Shown: one piece after another, positions 50,994-60,289 of the stretch | How the letters are laid out: each line of letters begins with the position of its first letter | Numbering within the stretch: position 1 is the first letter of the stretch | Assembly (NCBI GenBank): GCA_016839165.1 | Contig: CP069300.1 | Location: 744,001-808,000, forward strand | Direction: 5' to 3' | From: Bradyrhizobium sp. PSBB068 | GTDB lineage: Bacteria > Pseudomonadota > Alphaproteobacteria > Rhizobiales > Xanthobacteraceae | DNA: 64,000 bases | Made by a program: the position numbers and the translations under genes | The notes under the pieces: model-generated | Seen by the model: the letters and a program-made list of their open reading frames with translations, nothing else | Database searches by the model: none | What the model was told of the DNA's origin: nothing

Positions 50994-51644
50994 GTGAGGC
51001 TGTCCCTCAGCCGGCCGATCGCCTGGCTCGTGCTCGCGGTCACCGTCGTGCTCGGCACGGCGGCGGCCGAGGCCCATCCGCATGTCTGGATCACCGCCAA
51101 AAGCGAAGTGATCTACGCGCCCGACGGCACCATCACCGGCGTCCGCCACGCCTGGACCTTCGACGACATGTTCTCGACCTATGCGCTGCAGGGCATCGAG
51201 ACCAAGGTGAAGGGTGCCTACAGCCGCGAGGAGCTGGCGCCGCTGGCCCAGACCAATGTCGAGTCGCTGAAGGAATACGCCTACTTCACCTTCGCCAAGG
51301 GCGACGGCAAGAAGCAGAAGTTCACCGAGCCGGTCGACTATTTCCTCGAGTACAAGGACTCGGCGCTGACGCTGCACTTCACCCTGCCGGTGAAGACGCC
51401 GTTCAAGGCCAGCAAGCTCTCGCTCGAAGTGTTCGACCCGACCTATTTCATCGATTTCCAGTTCGCCGATAAGGATCCGGTCAAGCTGGTCGGTGCCGCC
51501 GCCGACTGCAAGATGCAGTTCGAGCGGCCGAACAGTGACGGCACCGCCGCCGCGCAGAAGCTCGGCGAGCAGAACTTCCTCGACGGCAGCAACGGCAATT
51601 TCGGCATGATGTTCGCCAACAAGATCACGGTGGAGTGCCCATGA
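50994..51644 (+). CDS. DUF1007 family periplasmic protein
   Basis: GTG 50994; 216 residues. Signal peptide (IAWLVLAVTVVLGTAAAEA) followed immediately by the mature N-terminus HPHVWI, the DUF1007 hallmark, probably metal-binding, and a segment TFDDMFSTYALQGIE. It is the usual partner of NicO/RcnA-type transporters, here overlapping the next start by four bases (ATGA). Role in metal homeostasis is inferred from this pairing. Confidence 0.9.
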   Translation: MRLSLSRPIAWLVLAVTVVLGTAAAEAHPHVWITAKSEVIYAPDGTITGVRHAWTFDDMFSTYALQGIETKVKGAYSREELAPLAQTNVESLKEYAYFTFAKGDGKKQKFTEPVDYFLEYKDSALTLHFTLPVKTPFKASKLSLEVFDPTYFIDFQFADKDPVKLVGAAADCKMQFERPNSDGTAAAQKLGEQNFLDGSNGNFGMMFANKITVECP

Positions 51645-52765
51645 CGCAGAACGTCTCTCGTGCGATGCGCGGTCTTGCGCTTTCGGCCGCCGTGCTGACC
51701 GGGTTCGCGCTGCTCGACGGCACGGTTCATGCGCTGCTGGCGCAGAATCCGTTCGGTGCGCCGCGCGCGGCGGAGCCGCAGGGCGGGATCGTCGGCTGGC
51801 TATTGGCCAAGCAGTCGGAGTTCTACCGCGAGATCTCGCAGACCATCCGCGCCGCGAAGTCCGATGGCTCGGCGGTCTGGACGCTGCTTGCGATCTCGTT
51901 TGCCTACGGGATCTTCCATGCCGCCGGTCCCGGCCACGGCAAGGCGGTGATCTCGTCCTACATGGTCGCCAACCGCGAGACGGCCCGGCGCGGCGTCGTG
52001 CTGTCGTTCGCCTCGGCGCTGATGCAGTCGCTGGTCGCGGTCGCCATCGTCGGCGTCTGCGCCTGGCTGCTCAATGCGACGGCGAGGACGATGTGCGGGG
52101 CGGAGAAGGCGATCGAAATCGCCAGCTACGCGCTGATCGCAGCGTTCGGTGCCCGGCTGGTCTGGGTCAAGGGCGGCGGTTTTTTCCGGGCGCTCCAGCT
52201 GCCGCGTCCGGCGCTGGCGTTGGCCGGCACGCATCAGCATGACCATGACCATCACGATCACGTGCACCGGGACCATGGCCATGATCACCATCGTCACGCG
52301 CATGACGATCACGGCCATCACCACCACGAGCATCATGGCCACGACCACGATCATGACGCGGAACACGTCCATGACGAGCATTGCGGCCATTCGCACGGGC
52401 CGACGCCGGCCGAGCTCGCAGGCCCGGGCGGCTGGCGGCGTGGTCTGAGCGCGATCCTGACGGTCGGAATCCGGCCGTGCTCGGGCGCGATCCTGGTGCT
52501 GGTGTTCGCGCTGGCGCAGGGCCTGTTCTGGGCTGGCATTGCCGCGACCTTCGCGATGGGGTTCGGCACCGCCATTACGGTCGCCGCGATCGCGCTGGTT
52601 GCGGTGTCGGCGCGCGGCATGGCCGAGCGGCTGAGCGCGGTGCGCGACGGCGGCGGCATGCTGATCATGCGCGGCCTGGAATTCGCTGCCGCCGGTCTGG
52701 TGCTGCTGTTCGGACTCGGGCTGCTGTTCGGCTATGTCGCGGCCGAACGGGCGACGTGCTTGTGA
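51641..52765 (+). CDS. NicO/RcnA-like Ni/Co transporter with His-rich loop
   Basis: From ATG 51641 (MTQNVSRAMRGLAL) it has 374 residues and six or seven helices. Metal site ISFAYGIFHAAGPGHGKAVISSYM and VGIRPCSGAILVLVFALAQG are NicO signatures. A cytosolic loop of about 55 residues is His/Asp-rich (HQHDHDHHDHVHRDHGHD). It should export nickel or cobalt; zinc is possible given the DUF1007 partner. Co-transcribed with the peptidase and DUF1007 genes. Confidence 0.92.
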   Translation: MTQNVSRAMRGLALSAAVLTGFALLDGTVHALLAQNPFGAPRAAEPQGGIVGWLLAKQSEFYREISQTIRAAKSDGSAVWTLLAISFAYGIFHAAGPGHGKAVISSYMVANRETARRGVVLSFASALMQSLVAVAIVGVCAWLLNATARTMCGAEKAIEIASYALIAAFGARLVWVKGGGFFRALQLPRPALALAGTHQHDHDHHDHVHRDHGHDHHRHAHDDHGHHHHEHHGHDHDHDAEHVHDEHCGHSHGPTPAELAGPGGWRRGLSAILTVGIRPCSGAILVLVFALAQGLFWAGIAATFAMGFGTAITVAAIALVAVSARGMAERLSAVRDGGGMLIMRGLEFAAAGLVLLFGLGLLFGYVAAERATCL

Positions 52766-52799
52766 GGTCACCTCGCCTGCTTGCGGGGAGAGGTCTCCT

Positions 52800-53030
52800 G
52801 AGTGAGGGGCGCATCGCTGCGAGGGTTCCCTCTCCCTTTGCGGGAGAGGGTTAGGGATAGGGGTGCCGCTTGCTCCACTGCTTGTTGGGTGCGAGCGCTT
52901 ACCAGGCGGCGTGCGAGATGTTGGCTGATGGAGCTTTGCTCGCCCTCGTACATCTCGCCCGGGGCCACCCCTCTCCCCACCCTCTTCCGCAGGGGGAGAA
53001 GGAGCCTGACCGGCGCACTCACCTCACTAG
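52800..53030. repeat. Long inverted-repeat element, copy 4
   Basis: Arms TTCCCTCTCCCTTTGCGGGA with TTAGGGATAGGGG, and CCACCCCTCTCCCCACCCTC with CGCAGGGGGAGAAGGAGC, enclose a centre of about 120 bases. Same family as the ruvC-ruvA element, more diverged; the part at 52766-52800 matches the 7961 element. It fills the gap between the exporter and MAPEG genes. Confidence 0.78.
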
Positions 53031-53055
53031 GAACGGAGGCGGGGAGAGAGGCAAC

Positions 53056-53454
53056 TCAGCTCGTCAGATATCCCCTGATCGCCGGCAGGAAGAAGATCGC
53101 GATGTTGATCGCGAAACCGATGCTCCAGAGGATCGAGCGCAGCGTCGGGCGGTTGCCGATATAGGTGAAGACGTAGGCGATCCGCACGATCAGGAACAGC
53201 ACCGCGAGTTCGTCGATCAGCCGCAGCGGGCCGACGCGGTATTCGGCGAGCAACACGGCGAAGGCGAAGAACGGGAAGGTCTCGATGCCGTTCTGGTGGG
53301 CGCCGAGCGCCCGCGAGCGGATCGGGTCGTCGTAGAAATCGGGATCGCGCGGCCTGGAATTGTCGAAGCTGCGAAAGCTGATCCATTTCACCGATACGAT
53401 CGTCAGGAGCGAAAGCATCAGCGTCCCGAAGACGCACCATTCGGCGATCGTCAT
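53056..53454 (-). CDS. MAPEG family membrane protein
   Basis: From ATG 53454 (MTIAEWCVFGTLMLSLLTIV), 132 residues, four helices, with the MAPEG motif ALGAHQNGIETFPFFAFAVLLAEY. The eukaryotic relatives act on eicosanoids and glutathione; the bacterial function is unknown. Convergent with the exporter transcript and divergent from hemH. Confidence 0.9.
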   Translation of the reverse strand: MTIAEWCVFGTLMLSLLTIVSVKWISFRSFDNSRPRDPDFYDDPIRSRALGAHQNGIETFPFFAFAVLLAEYRVGPLRLIDELAVLFLIVRIAYVFTYIGNRPTLRSILWSIGFAINIAIFFLPAIRGYLTS

Positions 53455-53567
53455 GGTTCCCCCCATTCACGGGGCGGAAGGTAGCCAACTCGCGCTCTGC
53501 TTGACAAGGTTGGAGCAACGCGCGAAGCCCAAAGCCCCAAGCGAAGGATTTTAGGCGCAAGGCCATC

Positions 53568-54605
53568 ATGAGCACGGTAATTCCCTTCGAGAGTGCGAAG
53601 CCTGCCGCGGCGCCGAAGCCGGAGCGGGTCGGCGTGCTGCTGGTCAATCTCGGCACGCCGGATACCGCCGACGCCGCGGGCGTGCGGGTCTACTTGAAGG
53701 AATTCCTGTCCGATCCGCGGGTGATCGAGAATCAGGGCCTGGTCTGGAAGCTGATCCTCAACGGCATCATCCTGCGCGTCCGTCCGGCCCGCAAGGCGCG
53801 CGACTATCTGAAGATCTGGAACACCGAGAAGAACGAGTCGCCGCTGAAGACCATCACGCGCTCGCAGGCCGACAAGCTGGCGGAGGCGATCGCCGATCAC
53901 GACCACGTCGTGGTCGACTGGGCGATGCGCTACGGCAATCCGTCGATCAAGGAACGGATCGAGGCGCTGGCGGCGCAGGGCTGCGGCCGGCTGCTGGTGG
54001 TGCCGCTCTATCCGCAATATTCCGCGGCGACGTCGGCGACCGTCTGCGACGAGGTGTTTCGCGTGCTGGCCGGCATGCGCGCGCAGCCGATCTTGCGGGT
54101 GACGCCGCCTTATTACGACGACCCCGATTACATCGAGGCGCTGGCGGTCTCGATCAACGACCATCTTGCGACGTTGCCGTTCCAGCCGGAGGTCATCCTC
54201 GCCTCGTTCCACGGCATGCCGAAGGACTATGTCGACAAGGGCGATCCCTACCAGGCGCAGTGCATTGCCACGACCAACGCGCTGCGCAAGCGGCTCGGGC
54301 TCGATGCCTCGAGGCTGATCCTCACCTTCCAGTCGCGTTTCGGCAATGCCGAGTGGCTGCAGCCCTATACCGACAAGACCGTCGAGAAGCTGGCGAAGGA
54401 CGGCGTGCGACGTATTGCCGTGGTGACGCCCGGCTTCTCCGCCGACTGCCTGGAGACGCTGGAGGAGATCGCCCAGGAGAATGCCGAGATCTTCCGGCAT
54501 CATGGCGGCGAGCAGTTCGCGGCGATCCCCTGTCTCAACGACAGCGTCGGCGGCATGGACGTGATCCGCCAGCTGGTGTTGCGCGAGCTTCAGGGCTGGA
54601 TCTAG
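53568..54605 (+). CDS. hemH: Ferrochelatase
   Basis: Ferrochelatase inserts ferrous iron into protoporphyrin IX at the inner membrane. The 345-residue protein has VGVLLVNLGTPDTADAAGVR, the catalytic His in ILASFHGMPKDYVDKGDPY and the Glu in CLETLEEIAQE. PLYPQYSAATSAT is also as expected. No iron-response box was recognised in the short upstream gap, so regulation is not read from the sequence. Confidence 0.97.
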   Translation: MSTVIPFESAKPAAAPKPERVGVLLVNLGTPDTADAAGVRVYLKEFLSDPRVIENQGLVWKLILNGIILRVRPARKARDYLKIWNTEKNESPLKTITRSQADKLAEAIADHDHVVVDWAMRYGNPSIKERIEALAAQGCGRLLVVPLYPQYSAATSATVCDEVFRVLAGMRAQPILRVTPPYYDDPDYIEALAVSINDHLATLPFQPEVILASFHGMPKDYVDKGDPYQAQCIATTNALRKRLGLDASRLILTFQSRFGNAEWLQPYTDKTVEKLAKDGVRRIAVVTPGFSADCLETLEEIAQENAEIFRHHGGEQFAAIPCLNDSVGGMDVIRQLVLRELQGWI

Positions 54606-54777
54606 CAAGGCTGAAGCGCTTTGTTAACGATCCGTGACAACCGACATCGCGGTTCGTTCAGCCTTCGTGCATCTGGTGGCCCGCACGACCGCCTCCTATG
54701 TGCTAGGGAGAACAACAGCCGGCTGAACCGGCGAAGCGGTCCTGCCGACCAATGCACGACCGTGCCTGGAGGACTTC

Positions 54778-55779
54778 ATGACTGGCTTCGACATTTTCGC
54801 GATCGCGTTTGTTCTTCTCGTCATCGTCACGCTGTTCGCCGGGATCAAAACCGTTCCGCAGGGCTATGACTGGACCATTGAGCGGTTCGGCAAATACACC
54901 CGCACGCTGTCGCCCGGCCTCAACCTGATCGTGCCCTATTTCGATCGCATCGGGCGCAAGATCAACATGATGGAGCAGGTGATCAACATCCCCGAGCAGG
55001 AGGTGATCACCAAGGACAACGCCACCGTGACGGTGGACGGCGTCGCGTTCTACCAGGTGTTCGACGCCGCGAAGGCGAGCTACGAGGTCGCCAATCTCAA
55101 CCAGGCGATCACGGTCCTGACCATGACCAACATCCGCTCGGTGATGGGCTCGATGGATCTCGACCAGGTGCTGTCGCATCGCGACGAGATCAACGAGCGG
55201 CTGCTGCGCGTGGTCGACGCCGCGGTGTCGCCCTGGGGCGTCAAGGTCAACCGCATCGAGATCAAGGACATCGTGCCGCCGGCCGACCTGGTCGAGGCGA
55301 TGGGCCGGCAGATGAAGGCCGAGCGCGTCAAGCGCGCCGACATCCTGCAGGCGGAGGGGCAGCGGCAGTCGGAGATTCTGCGCGCCGAGGGTGCAAAGCA
55401 GGGCCAGATCCTGCAGGCGGAAGGCCGCAAGGAGGCCGCCTTCCGCGACGCCGAGGCGCGCGAGCGGTCCGCCGAGGCTGAGGCCAAGGCGACGCAGATG
55501 GTCTCCGAATCGATTGCCAAGGGCGACGTCGCGGCGCTGAACTATTTCATCGCCGACAAGTACATCAAGGCGTTCGGGCAACTGGCCGATTCACCGAACC
55601 AGAAGGTGCTGATGCTGCCGATCGAGGCGACCAGCATCCTGGGCTCGCTCGCCGGTATTGGCGAGATCGCCAAGGCGACCTTCGGCGAGAGCGCCGCATC
55701 GGCTGCGGCGGCCGCGCGCCGCGGCTCGGTGCCGCCGGCCGGTCCGACGCCGCCACCGCCGGTGCCGCCGCAGCGGTGA
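54778..55779 (+). CDS. SPFH/band-7 (stomatin-like, QmcA-type) membrane protein
   Basis: The 333-residue protein has an N-terminal helix ([19 protein letters not shown]), a band-7 domain ([43 protein letters not shown]) and an Ala/Glu coiled coil ([20 protein letters not shown]), then a Pro-rich tail. It assembles large membrane rings and is usually paired with an NfeD protein, which follows here after 41 bases. Confidence 0.95.
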   Translation: MTGFDIFAIAFVLLVIVTLFAGIKTVPQGYDWTIERFGKYTRTLSPGLNLIVPYFDRIGRKINMMEQVINIPEQEVITKDNATVTVDGVAFYQVFDAAKASYEVANLNQAITVLTMTNIRSVMGSMDLDQVLSHRDEINERLLRVVDAAVSPWGVKVNRIEIKDIVPPADLVEAMGRQMKAERVKRADILQAEGQRQSEILRAEGAKQGQILQAEGRKEAAFRDAEARERSAEAEAKATQMVSESIAKGDVAALNYFIADKYIKAFGQLADSPNQKVLMLPIEATSILGSLAGIGEIAKATFGESAASAAAAARRGSVPPAGPTPPPPVPPQR

Positions 55780-55820
55780 GGACGTGACGGCGTCGCGTCC
55801 ACAATGGTAGAGGTCACGTC

Positions 55821-56267
55821 ATGGCCGAGATGTTTTCGACATTGGGTACCTGGAACTGGCTGATCTTCGGCTTCATCCTGATGGCGCTGGAGCTTGCAGC
55901 GCCCGGGGTGTTCCTGTTCTGGCTCGGGCTCGCGGCGCTCGTGGTCGGCCTGCTGTCCTTCGTGTTCACGCCATCCTGGCAGATCCAACTCCTGATGTTC
56001 GCGGTGTTTGCCGCGCTCGCGGTGCCGGCCTGGCGGCATTTTGCCAGGGGAGCGACCGAGGCGAGCAGGAGCAATCCGTTCCTCAACCGCCGCAACGAAG
56101 CCCTGGTCGGCCGCGAGTTCACGCTGGAGAAGCCGATTGTCGACGGATCGGGCACTGTACGGATCGACGACACGGTCTGGCGCGTCGCCGGCCCCGACGC
56201 GCCGGCGGGAAGCCGCGTGAAGGTGGTGCGCGCCGACGGCGCCAGCCTGACGGTGGCCGCGGTCTAG
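55821..56267 (+). CDS. NfeD family membrane protein
   Basis: The 148-residue short-form NfeD has three helices (WLIFGFILMALELAAPGVFLFWLGLAALVVG, LLMFAVFAALAVPAW) and an OB-fold tail (NEALVGREFTLEKPIVDGSGTVRIDDTVWRV). It partners the band-7 protein next door in membrane-domain quality control. Its stop overlaps the stop of the convergent HxlR gene. Confidence 0.95.
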   Translation: MAEMFSTLGTWNWLIFGFILMALELAAPGVFLFWLGLAALVVGLLSFVFTPSWQIQLLMFAVFAALAVPAWRHFARGATEASRSNPFLNRRNEALVGREFTLEKPIVDGSGTVRIDDTVWRVAGPDAPAGSRVKVVRADGASLTVAAV

Positions 56268-56599
56268 CTGCCTGCCTGCCTGCTCCAGCGCTCGGCGAAG
56301 CGGTTGAGCGGTGTGAAGGTCGCAAACAGCTCCCAGCCGAGCGCGGTGAGACGGTAACCTTCCTCCGACAACTCGACGAAGCCGGCCTCGCGCAGCTCGG
56401 TCAATCGCGTTTGCAGAATGGTCGGCGAGGCCTCGTCGCAGGCGGTGCGCAGCGCACGCGAGGTCAGCGCGCCCTCGCGCAGCTCCCAGACGATGCGCAA
56501 GGTCCAGCGCCGACCCAACAGATCGAGCAGCGCCATGATCGGGCGGCCGGACCGCGAGCCGCGGACGCTCGGTTTTGCGCTCGGAACCTGCTTCGGCAT
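56264..56599 (-). CDS. HxlR family winged-helix transcriptional regulator
   Basis: From ATG 56599 (MPKQVPSAKPSVRGSRSG), 111 residues with LLDLLGRRWTLRIVWELREGALTSRALRTACDEASPTILQTRLTELREAGFVELSEEGYRLTALG, the HxlR core. It has no conserved N-terminal Cys, so quinone or redox sensing of the YodB kind is unlikely. It is divergent from the carboxymuconolactone decarboxylase-like gene; four half-sites between them mark it as the probable regulator. Confidence 0.92.
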   Translation of the reverse strand: MPKQVPSAKPSVRGSRSGRPIMALLDLLGRRWTLRIVWELREGALTSRALRTACDEASPTILQTRLTELREAGFVELSEEGYRLTALGWELFATFTPLNRFAERWSRQAGS

Positions 56600-56632
56600 G
56601 TCGCGCTCCCGCTCGAATCTCTCTTGCACACC

Positions 56633-56671
56633 GCTACAGATATTGTAGCGTATCGCTACATTAAATGTAGC
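56633..56671. promoter_or_regulatory. Four alternating operator half-sites at 11-base spacing
   Basis: GCTACA 56633-56638, TGTAGC 56644-56649, GCTACA 56655-56660 and TGTAGC 56666-56671 alternate in direction with identical 11-base steps, one helical turn. The central pair forms the perfect palindrome TGTAGCGTATCGCTACA. It lies between the HxlR start and the divergent gene. Confidence 0.8.
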
Positions 56672-56685
56672 AACAGGATCAGCCC

Positions 56686-57227
56686 ATGTCACGCATCGCG
56701 CCGCTCGATCCGCCCTATGCGGCGGACGTTCAACAGCACATTTCGACCGCATCATGCGCGGCAAGCCGCCGCTGGTGCTGTTCCGCACGATGGCCGGCCA
56801 TCCGCGCGCGTGGGAGAAGTTTCGCGGCGGCAGCCTGCTCGACCGCGGGCCGCTCTCCTTGCGGGACCGCGAGATCGTGATCGACCGCACCTGCGCGCTC
56901 AACGCCTGCGAATATGAATGGGGCGTGCATGTCACGGCGTTCGGCGCCGCGGCCGGGCTGTCGGAAGAACAGGTCCACGCCACCGTGCGCGGCAACGCCG
57001 ATGCCGATTGCTGGTCGCCGGCCGAACAGGCGCTGATCGCGGCGGTCGATGCGCTGCACGCGCGTGCGACGCTGGACGACGCGGAGTTCGCGGCGCTGTC
57101 AGCACACTACGACGACGATCAGGTGCTGGAGATCATCCTGCTGTGCGGCTTCTACCGCACCGTCTCCTACCTCGCCAACGCGCTCGCCCTGCCGCTGGAG
57201 GCGACCGCGGCGCGGTTTCCGCAGTGA
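56686..57227 (+). pseudogene. Carboxymuconolactone decarboxylase (AhpD-like) gene with a frameshift
   Basis: ATG 56686 gives the normal family start SRIAPLDPPYAADVQQH, but after codon 56737-56739 the frame is lost. The remaining protein, from FDRIMRGKPPLVLFRTMAGH to LPLEATAARFPQ at 57227, is intact two bases on, in another frame, with ALNACEYEWGVHVTAFG as its core. The two extra bases (or one missing) at 56740-56741 make this a frameshifted gene unless the base calls are wrong. An internal start at ATG 56754 could still give 157 residues. Confidence 0.8.
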
Positions 57228-57228
57228 G

Positions 57229-57296
57229 CGTCATTCCCCGGTGCGCAATTGCGCATCTGAGGGCGACGCGAAGCGGCGAGCCCGGAATGACGGAGG
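57229..57296. repeat. Extragenic palindrome (CGTCATTCCGGG family)
   Basis: GCGTCATTCCCCGG and CCCGGAATGACGG are outer arms with GTGCGCAATTGCGCATC inside. It separates the frameshifted gene from the convergent kdsD and probably ends both. Confidence 0.7.
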
Positions 57297-57299
57297 AAC

Positions 57300-58310
57300 C
57301 TACGCCACGCCGGCGCGCAGCAGATCGTGCAGATGGATGATGCCGACCGGCTTCTTGGCATCGGTCACGATCAGCGTCGTGATCTTGGAGGCGTTGAGCA
57401 GCTCGAGCGCTTCGCCGGCCAGCGTGTCGCGGCCGATCGTCTTCGGGGTCCTGGTCATGACCTCGTCGACCGACAGCGTCAGCAGGTCGGGGCGCGTCAG
57501 CTGCCGGCGCAGATCGCCGTCGGTGACGATGCCGGCGAGATGGCCGTGGCTGTCGACGATGCCGACGCAGCCGAAGCCCTTCGACGTCATCTCGACCAGC
57601 GCGTCCGACATCTTGGTGCCGAGCGGCTTCAACGGCAGCGCGTCGCCGGTGTGCATCAGGTCGCGGGCATATTTCAGCAGCGCGCCGAGCTTGCCGCCCG
57701 GATGCAGCACGCTGAAATCGGTCGAGGTGAAGCCGCGGCCCTCGAGCAGCGCGATTGCCAGCGCATCGCCGAGCGCCAGCATCATCAGCGAAGACGTGGT
57801 CGGCGCAAGATTGTGCGGACAGGCCTCGCGGGCCTTGGGCAGCGTCAGCTGCACGTCGGCGGCCTTGCTCAGCGTCGAGTCCTTGTCGGCGGTCATCGCG
57901 ATCAGAGGAATGCCGAAGCGCGCCGCATAGGCGATCAGGTTGCGCATCTCGGGCTGCTCGCCGGACCATGACAGCGCAAGGATCACGTCGTCGGCGGTGA
58001 TCATGCCGAGGTCGCCATGGCTCGCTTCCGCCGCGTGCACGAAGAACGCCGGCGTGCCGGTCGAGGCGAAGGTCGCGGCGATCTTGCGCCCGATATGGCC
58101 GGACTTGCCGAGCCCGGTCACGATCAGCCGTCCCTTGGCCTTGCAGATCAGCTCGGATGCAGCCGTGAACGGCGCGCCGAGATCGGACCGGAGTGCCGCG
58201 GAGAGCGCAGCGACGCCGCTGGCTTCGGCATCGAGGGTGCGGAGCGCCGACTGAACGGCGCCGTCATCGGGGCCGGATGATTTGGTCATCAGCGGTTTCG
58301 GTTTGGCCAT
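57300..58310 (-). CDS. kdsD: Arabinose-5-phosphate isomerase (KdsD/KpsF type)
   Basis: KdsD makes D-arabinose-5-phosphate for Kdo of lipopolysaccharide. From ATG 58310 (MAKPKPLMTKSSGPDDG) it has 336 residues: SIS domain (GKGRLIVTGLGKSGHIGRKIAATFASTG-type block, SHGDLGMITADDVILALSWSGEQPE) and two CBS domains (FGCVGIVDSHGHLAGIVTDGDLRRQL, TLIVTDAKKPVGIIHLHDLLRAG). ATG 58289 is an alternative start. The outer-membrane gene is divergent. Confidence 0.95.
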   Translation of the reverse strand: MAKPKPLMTKSSGPDDGAVQSALRTLDAEASGVAALSAALRSDLGAPFTAASELICKAKGRLIVTGLGKSGHIGRKIAATFASTGTPAFFVHAAEASHGDLGMITADDVILALSWSGEQPEMRNLIAYAARFGIPLIAMTADKDSTLSKAADVQLTLPKAREACPHNLAPTTSSLMMLALGDALAIALLEGRGFTSTDFSVLHPGGKLGALLKYARDLMHTGDALPLKPLGTKMSDALVEMTSKGFGCVGIVDSHGHLAGIVTDGDLRRQLTRPDLLTLSVDEVMTRTPKTIGRDTLAGEALELLNASKITTLIVTDAKKPVGIIHLHDLLRAGVA

Positions 58311-58499
58311 TTCGGATTCCAGGGGAGGGGTTTTGCACCCGGGCATCTCCCTTAGCACGTTCGATTCCGCGACGCGACGCGCGGCGGCGGATCCTCAACG
58401 GCTCATTAACCATAATTGTTTTAACTCCATTAACGACGTTTTTCGCCGCCCGGCGAGATGCGTATGTCAAGTATATGAATTCGTTGGAGTATTTCCATC

Positions 58500-60257
58500 G
58501 TGTGGCGGCGGCCAGCAAGCGGCCCAAATCGGCGCGGACGTCTCGTTCGCGTGGCTTTGCCATGTCTTTTGCTGACTGCTCCTGAGCTGATCGCGACGAC
58601 CGGGCTCAGCAGTGCCCAGACCGTGACGCCCGACCTGTTCAGCCCCAACCGGCAGAGCCAGGTGATCAACCCGGAGTCGCCGCTGCGCCGGACCACCGCC
58701 GACGCGATGGATCCGCTCAACGGCCTCAGATTGCCGGACGCCGATCCGAGCCGGCGAGCCTTGCCGTCGTCGACATCAACCTCAACCTCGGACCGTGTCG
58801 GGCAGGTCCCGACTTACGGTCTTCCGGCCGCCAATGGCGCCGCGACCTCGGGCTATGACGCGCTCAATCGCAAACGCCTGAAGCCGAAATACTATCCAGG
58901 CCAGGCCAAGCCGAAGCCGCCGCCGGGACCCGGCTCGCCGGTGCCGCCGCCGCCGCCGCTGACCGCGGCCGGGCAGTTGCGGCTGTCGATCCCGCCGTCG
59001 GAGACCGCCAACAAGCCGCCGCTGCCGCCGGCGATGGCCGGCACCATCGTCGGTCAGCCGCCGCGCAAGCGGCTCAAGATCGACGACGATCCGTTCGGCG
59101 CGGTCGGCGACTACGCCGGCTCGTTCATGGTCAAGACCGCGGTCGAGGTGATGGCCGGCTACGACACCAATCCGGGCCGCTTGAATTCGCCGCAGGGCAA
59201 GGCGTTCTACATGGTGGCGCCGGAATTCGTCGCGATCTCGGACTGGGAGCGTCACGCCGTGGTCGCCGATCTGCGCGGCTCCTTCACCGGCTACGGCTCC
59301 CAGCTGACGCAGATTGACGGCACGCCGCTGTCGGCACCGCTCGACGTCGACCGTCCGAGCTTCACCGGCCATATCGATGGCCGTCTCGATGTCTCGAGGG
59401 ACACCCATCTCACGGCGCAGGCCCGCATGCTGGTCTCGACCGACAATCCCGGCAGCCCGAACGTGCAGGCCGGCCTCGCCAAATATCCGCTCTACTCTAC
59501 GGTCGGCGGCACCTTCGGCATCGACCAGAATTTCAACCGCATGCAGGTCTCGCTCGGCGCCACCGTCGATCGCACCGACTACCAATGGTCGAAGCTGACC
59601 GACGGCACCTCGTCGTCGAACGACGACCGCAACTTCACCCAATATGGCGGCGTCGGCCGCGTCAGCTACGAGCTCAACCCGGCGGTGAAGCCCTTCATCG
59701 AGGTGCAGGGCGACAGCCGCGTCCACGATCTCTTCCTCGACCGCGCCGGCTACGCGCGCGATTCATCGGGCGGCTATGCCAAGGCCGGCACCTCGTTCGA
59801 GTTCACCCGGCTGTTGTTCGGCGAAGTCTCGATCGGCTACGCGATGCGCGACTACGCCGACACAAGGCTCAACCGGCTCGAAGGCCTGCTCACCACGGCC
59901 TCACTGACCTGGACCGCGACGCCGCTGACCACGGCCAAATTCTATTCCGACACCCAGCTCGGCGAGACCACGCTGCCGGGCACCTCCGGCGTGCTGTCGC
60001 GCACCTACACCATCGAGGTCGACCACGACTTCCGCCGCTGGCTGACCGCGATCGGCAAGTTCAGCTACGGCACGCTCGAGTACAAGGGCGACAACCGCAA
60101 CGACACGATCTACTCGGTGTCGGCCGATTTGATCTACAAGATGACCCGCAGCCTGTGGATCAAGGGCACCCTGCGCCGCGACTGGCTGGATTCGAACTTG
60201 GCCGGACAGAGCTCGGCATCGACGGTCGTGATGCTGGGCGTGCGGGTGCAGAACTAG
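58500..60257 (+). CDS. Outer membrane beta-barrel protein (BBP2-like, possibly exopolysaccharide-linked)
   Basis: GTG 58500 has GGAG about 12 bases upstream; 585 residues. A signal-like N-terminus (LVRVALPCLLLTAPELIATT) is followed by a Pro-rich low-complexity segment (about 125-160) and a C-terminal barrel of about 400 residues with alternating aromatic strands (VEVMAGYDTNPGRLNS, FTQYGGVGRVSYELNPAVKPF, RDYADTRLNRLEGLLTTASL). The barrel resembles BBP2 proteins. It ends GVRVQN rather than with the usual Phe. Function unknown; secretion of an envelope polymer is possible. Confidence 0.82.
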   Translation: MWRRPASGPNRRGRLVRVALPCLLLTAPELIATTGLSSAQTVTPDLFSPNRQSQVINPESPLRRTTADAMDPLNGLRLPDADPSRRALPSSTSTSTSDRVGQVPTYGLPAANGAATSGYDALNRKRLKPKYYPGQAKPKPPPGPGSPVPPPPPLTAAGQLRLSIPPSETANKPPLPPAMAGTIVGQPPRKRLKIDDDPFGAVGDYAGSFMVKTAVEVMAGYDTNPGRLNSPQGKAFYMVAPEFVAISDWERHAVVADLRGSFTGYGSQLTQIDGTPLSAPLDVDRPSFTGHIDGRLDVSRDTHLTAQARMLVSTDNPGSPNVQAGLAKYPLYSTVGGTFGIDQNFNRMQVSLGATVDRTDYQWSKLTDGTSSSNDDRNFTQYGGVGRVSYELNPAVKPFIEVQGDSRVHDLFLDRAGYARDSSGGYAKAGTSFEFTRLLFGEVSIGYAMRDYADTRLNRLEGLLTTASLTWTATPLTTAKFYSDTQLGETTLPGTSGVLSRTYTIEVDHDFRRWLTAIGKFSYGTLEYKGDNRNDTIYSVSADLIYKMTRSLWIKGTLRRDWLDSNLAGQSSASTVVMLGVRVQN

Positions 60258-60289
60258 CGGTGAGGATACGCAAGTCGAACCACGCGTGA

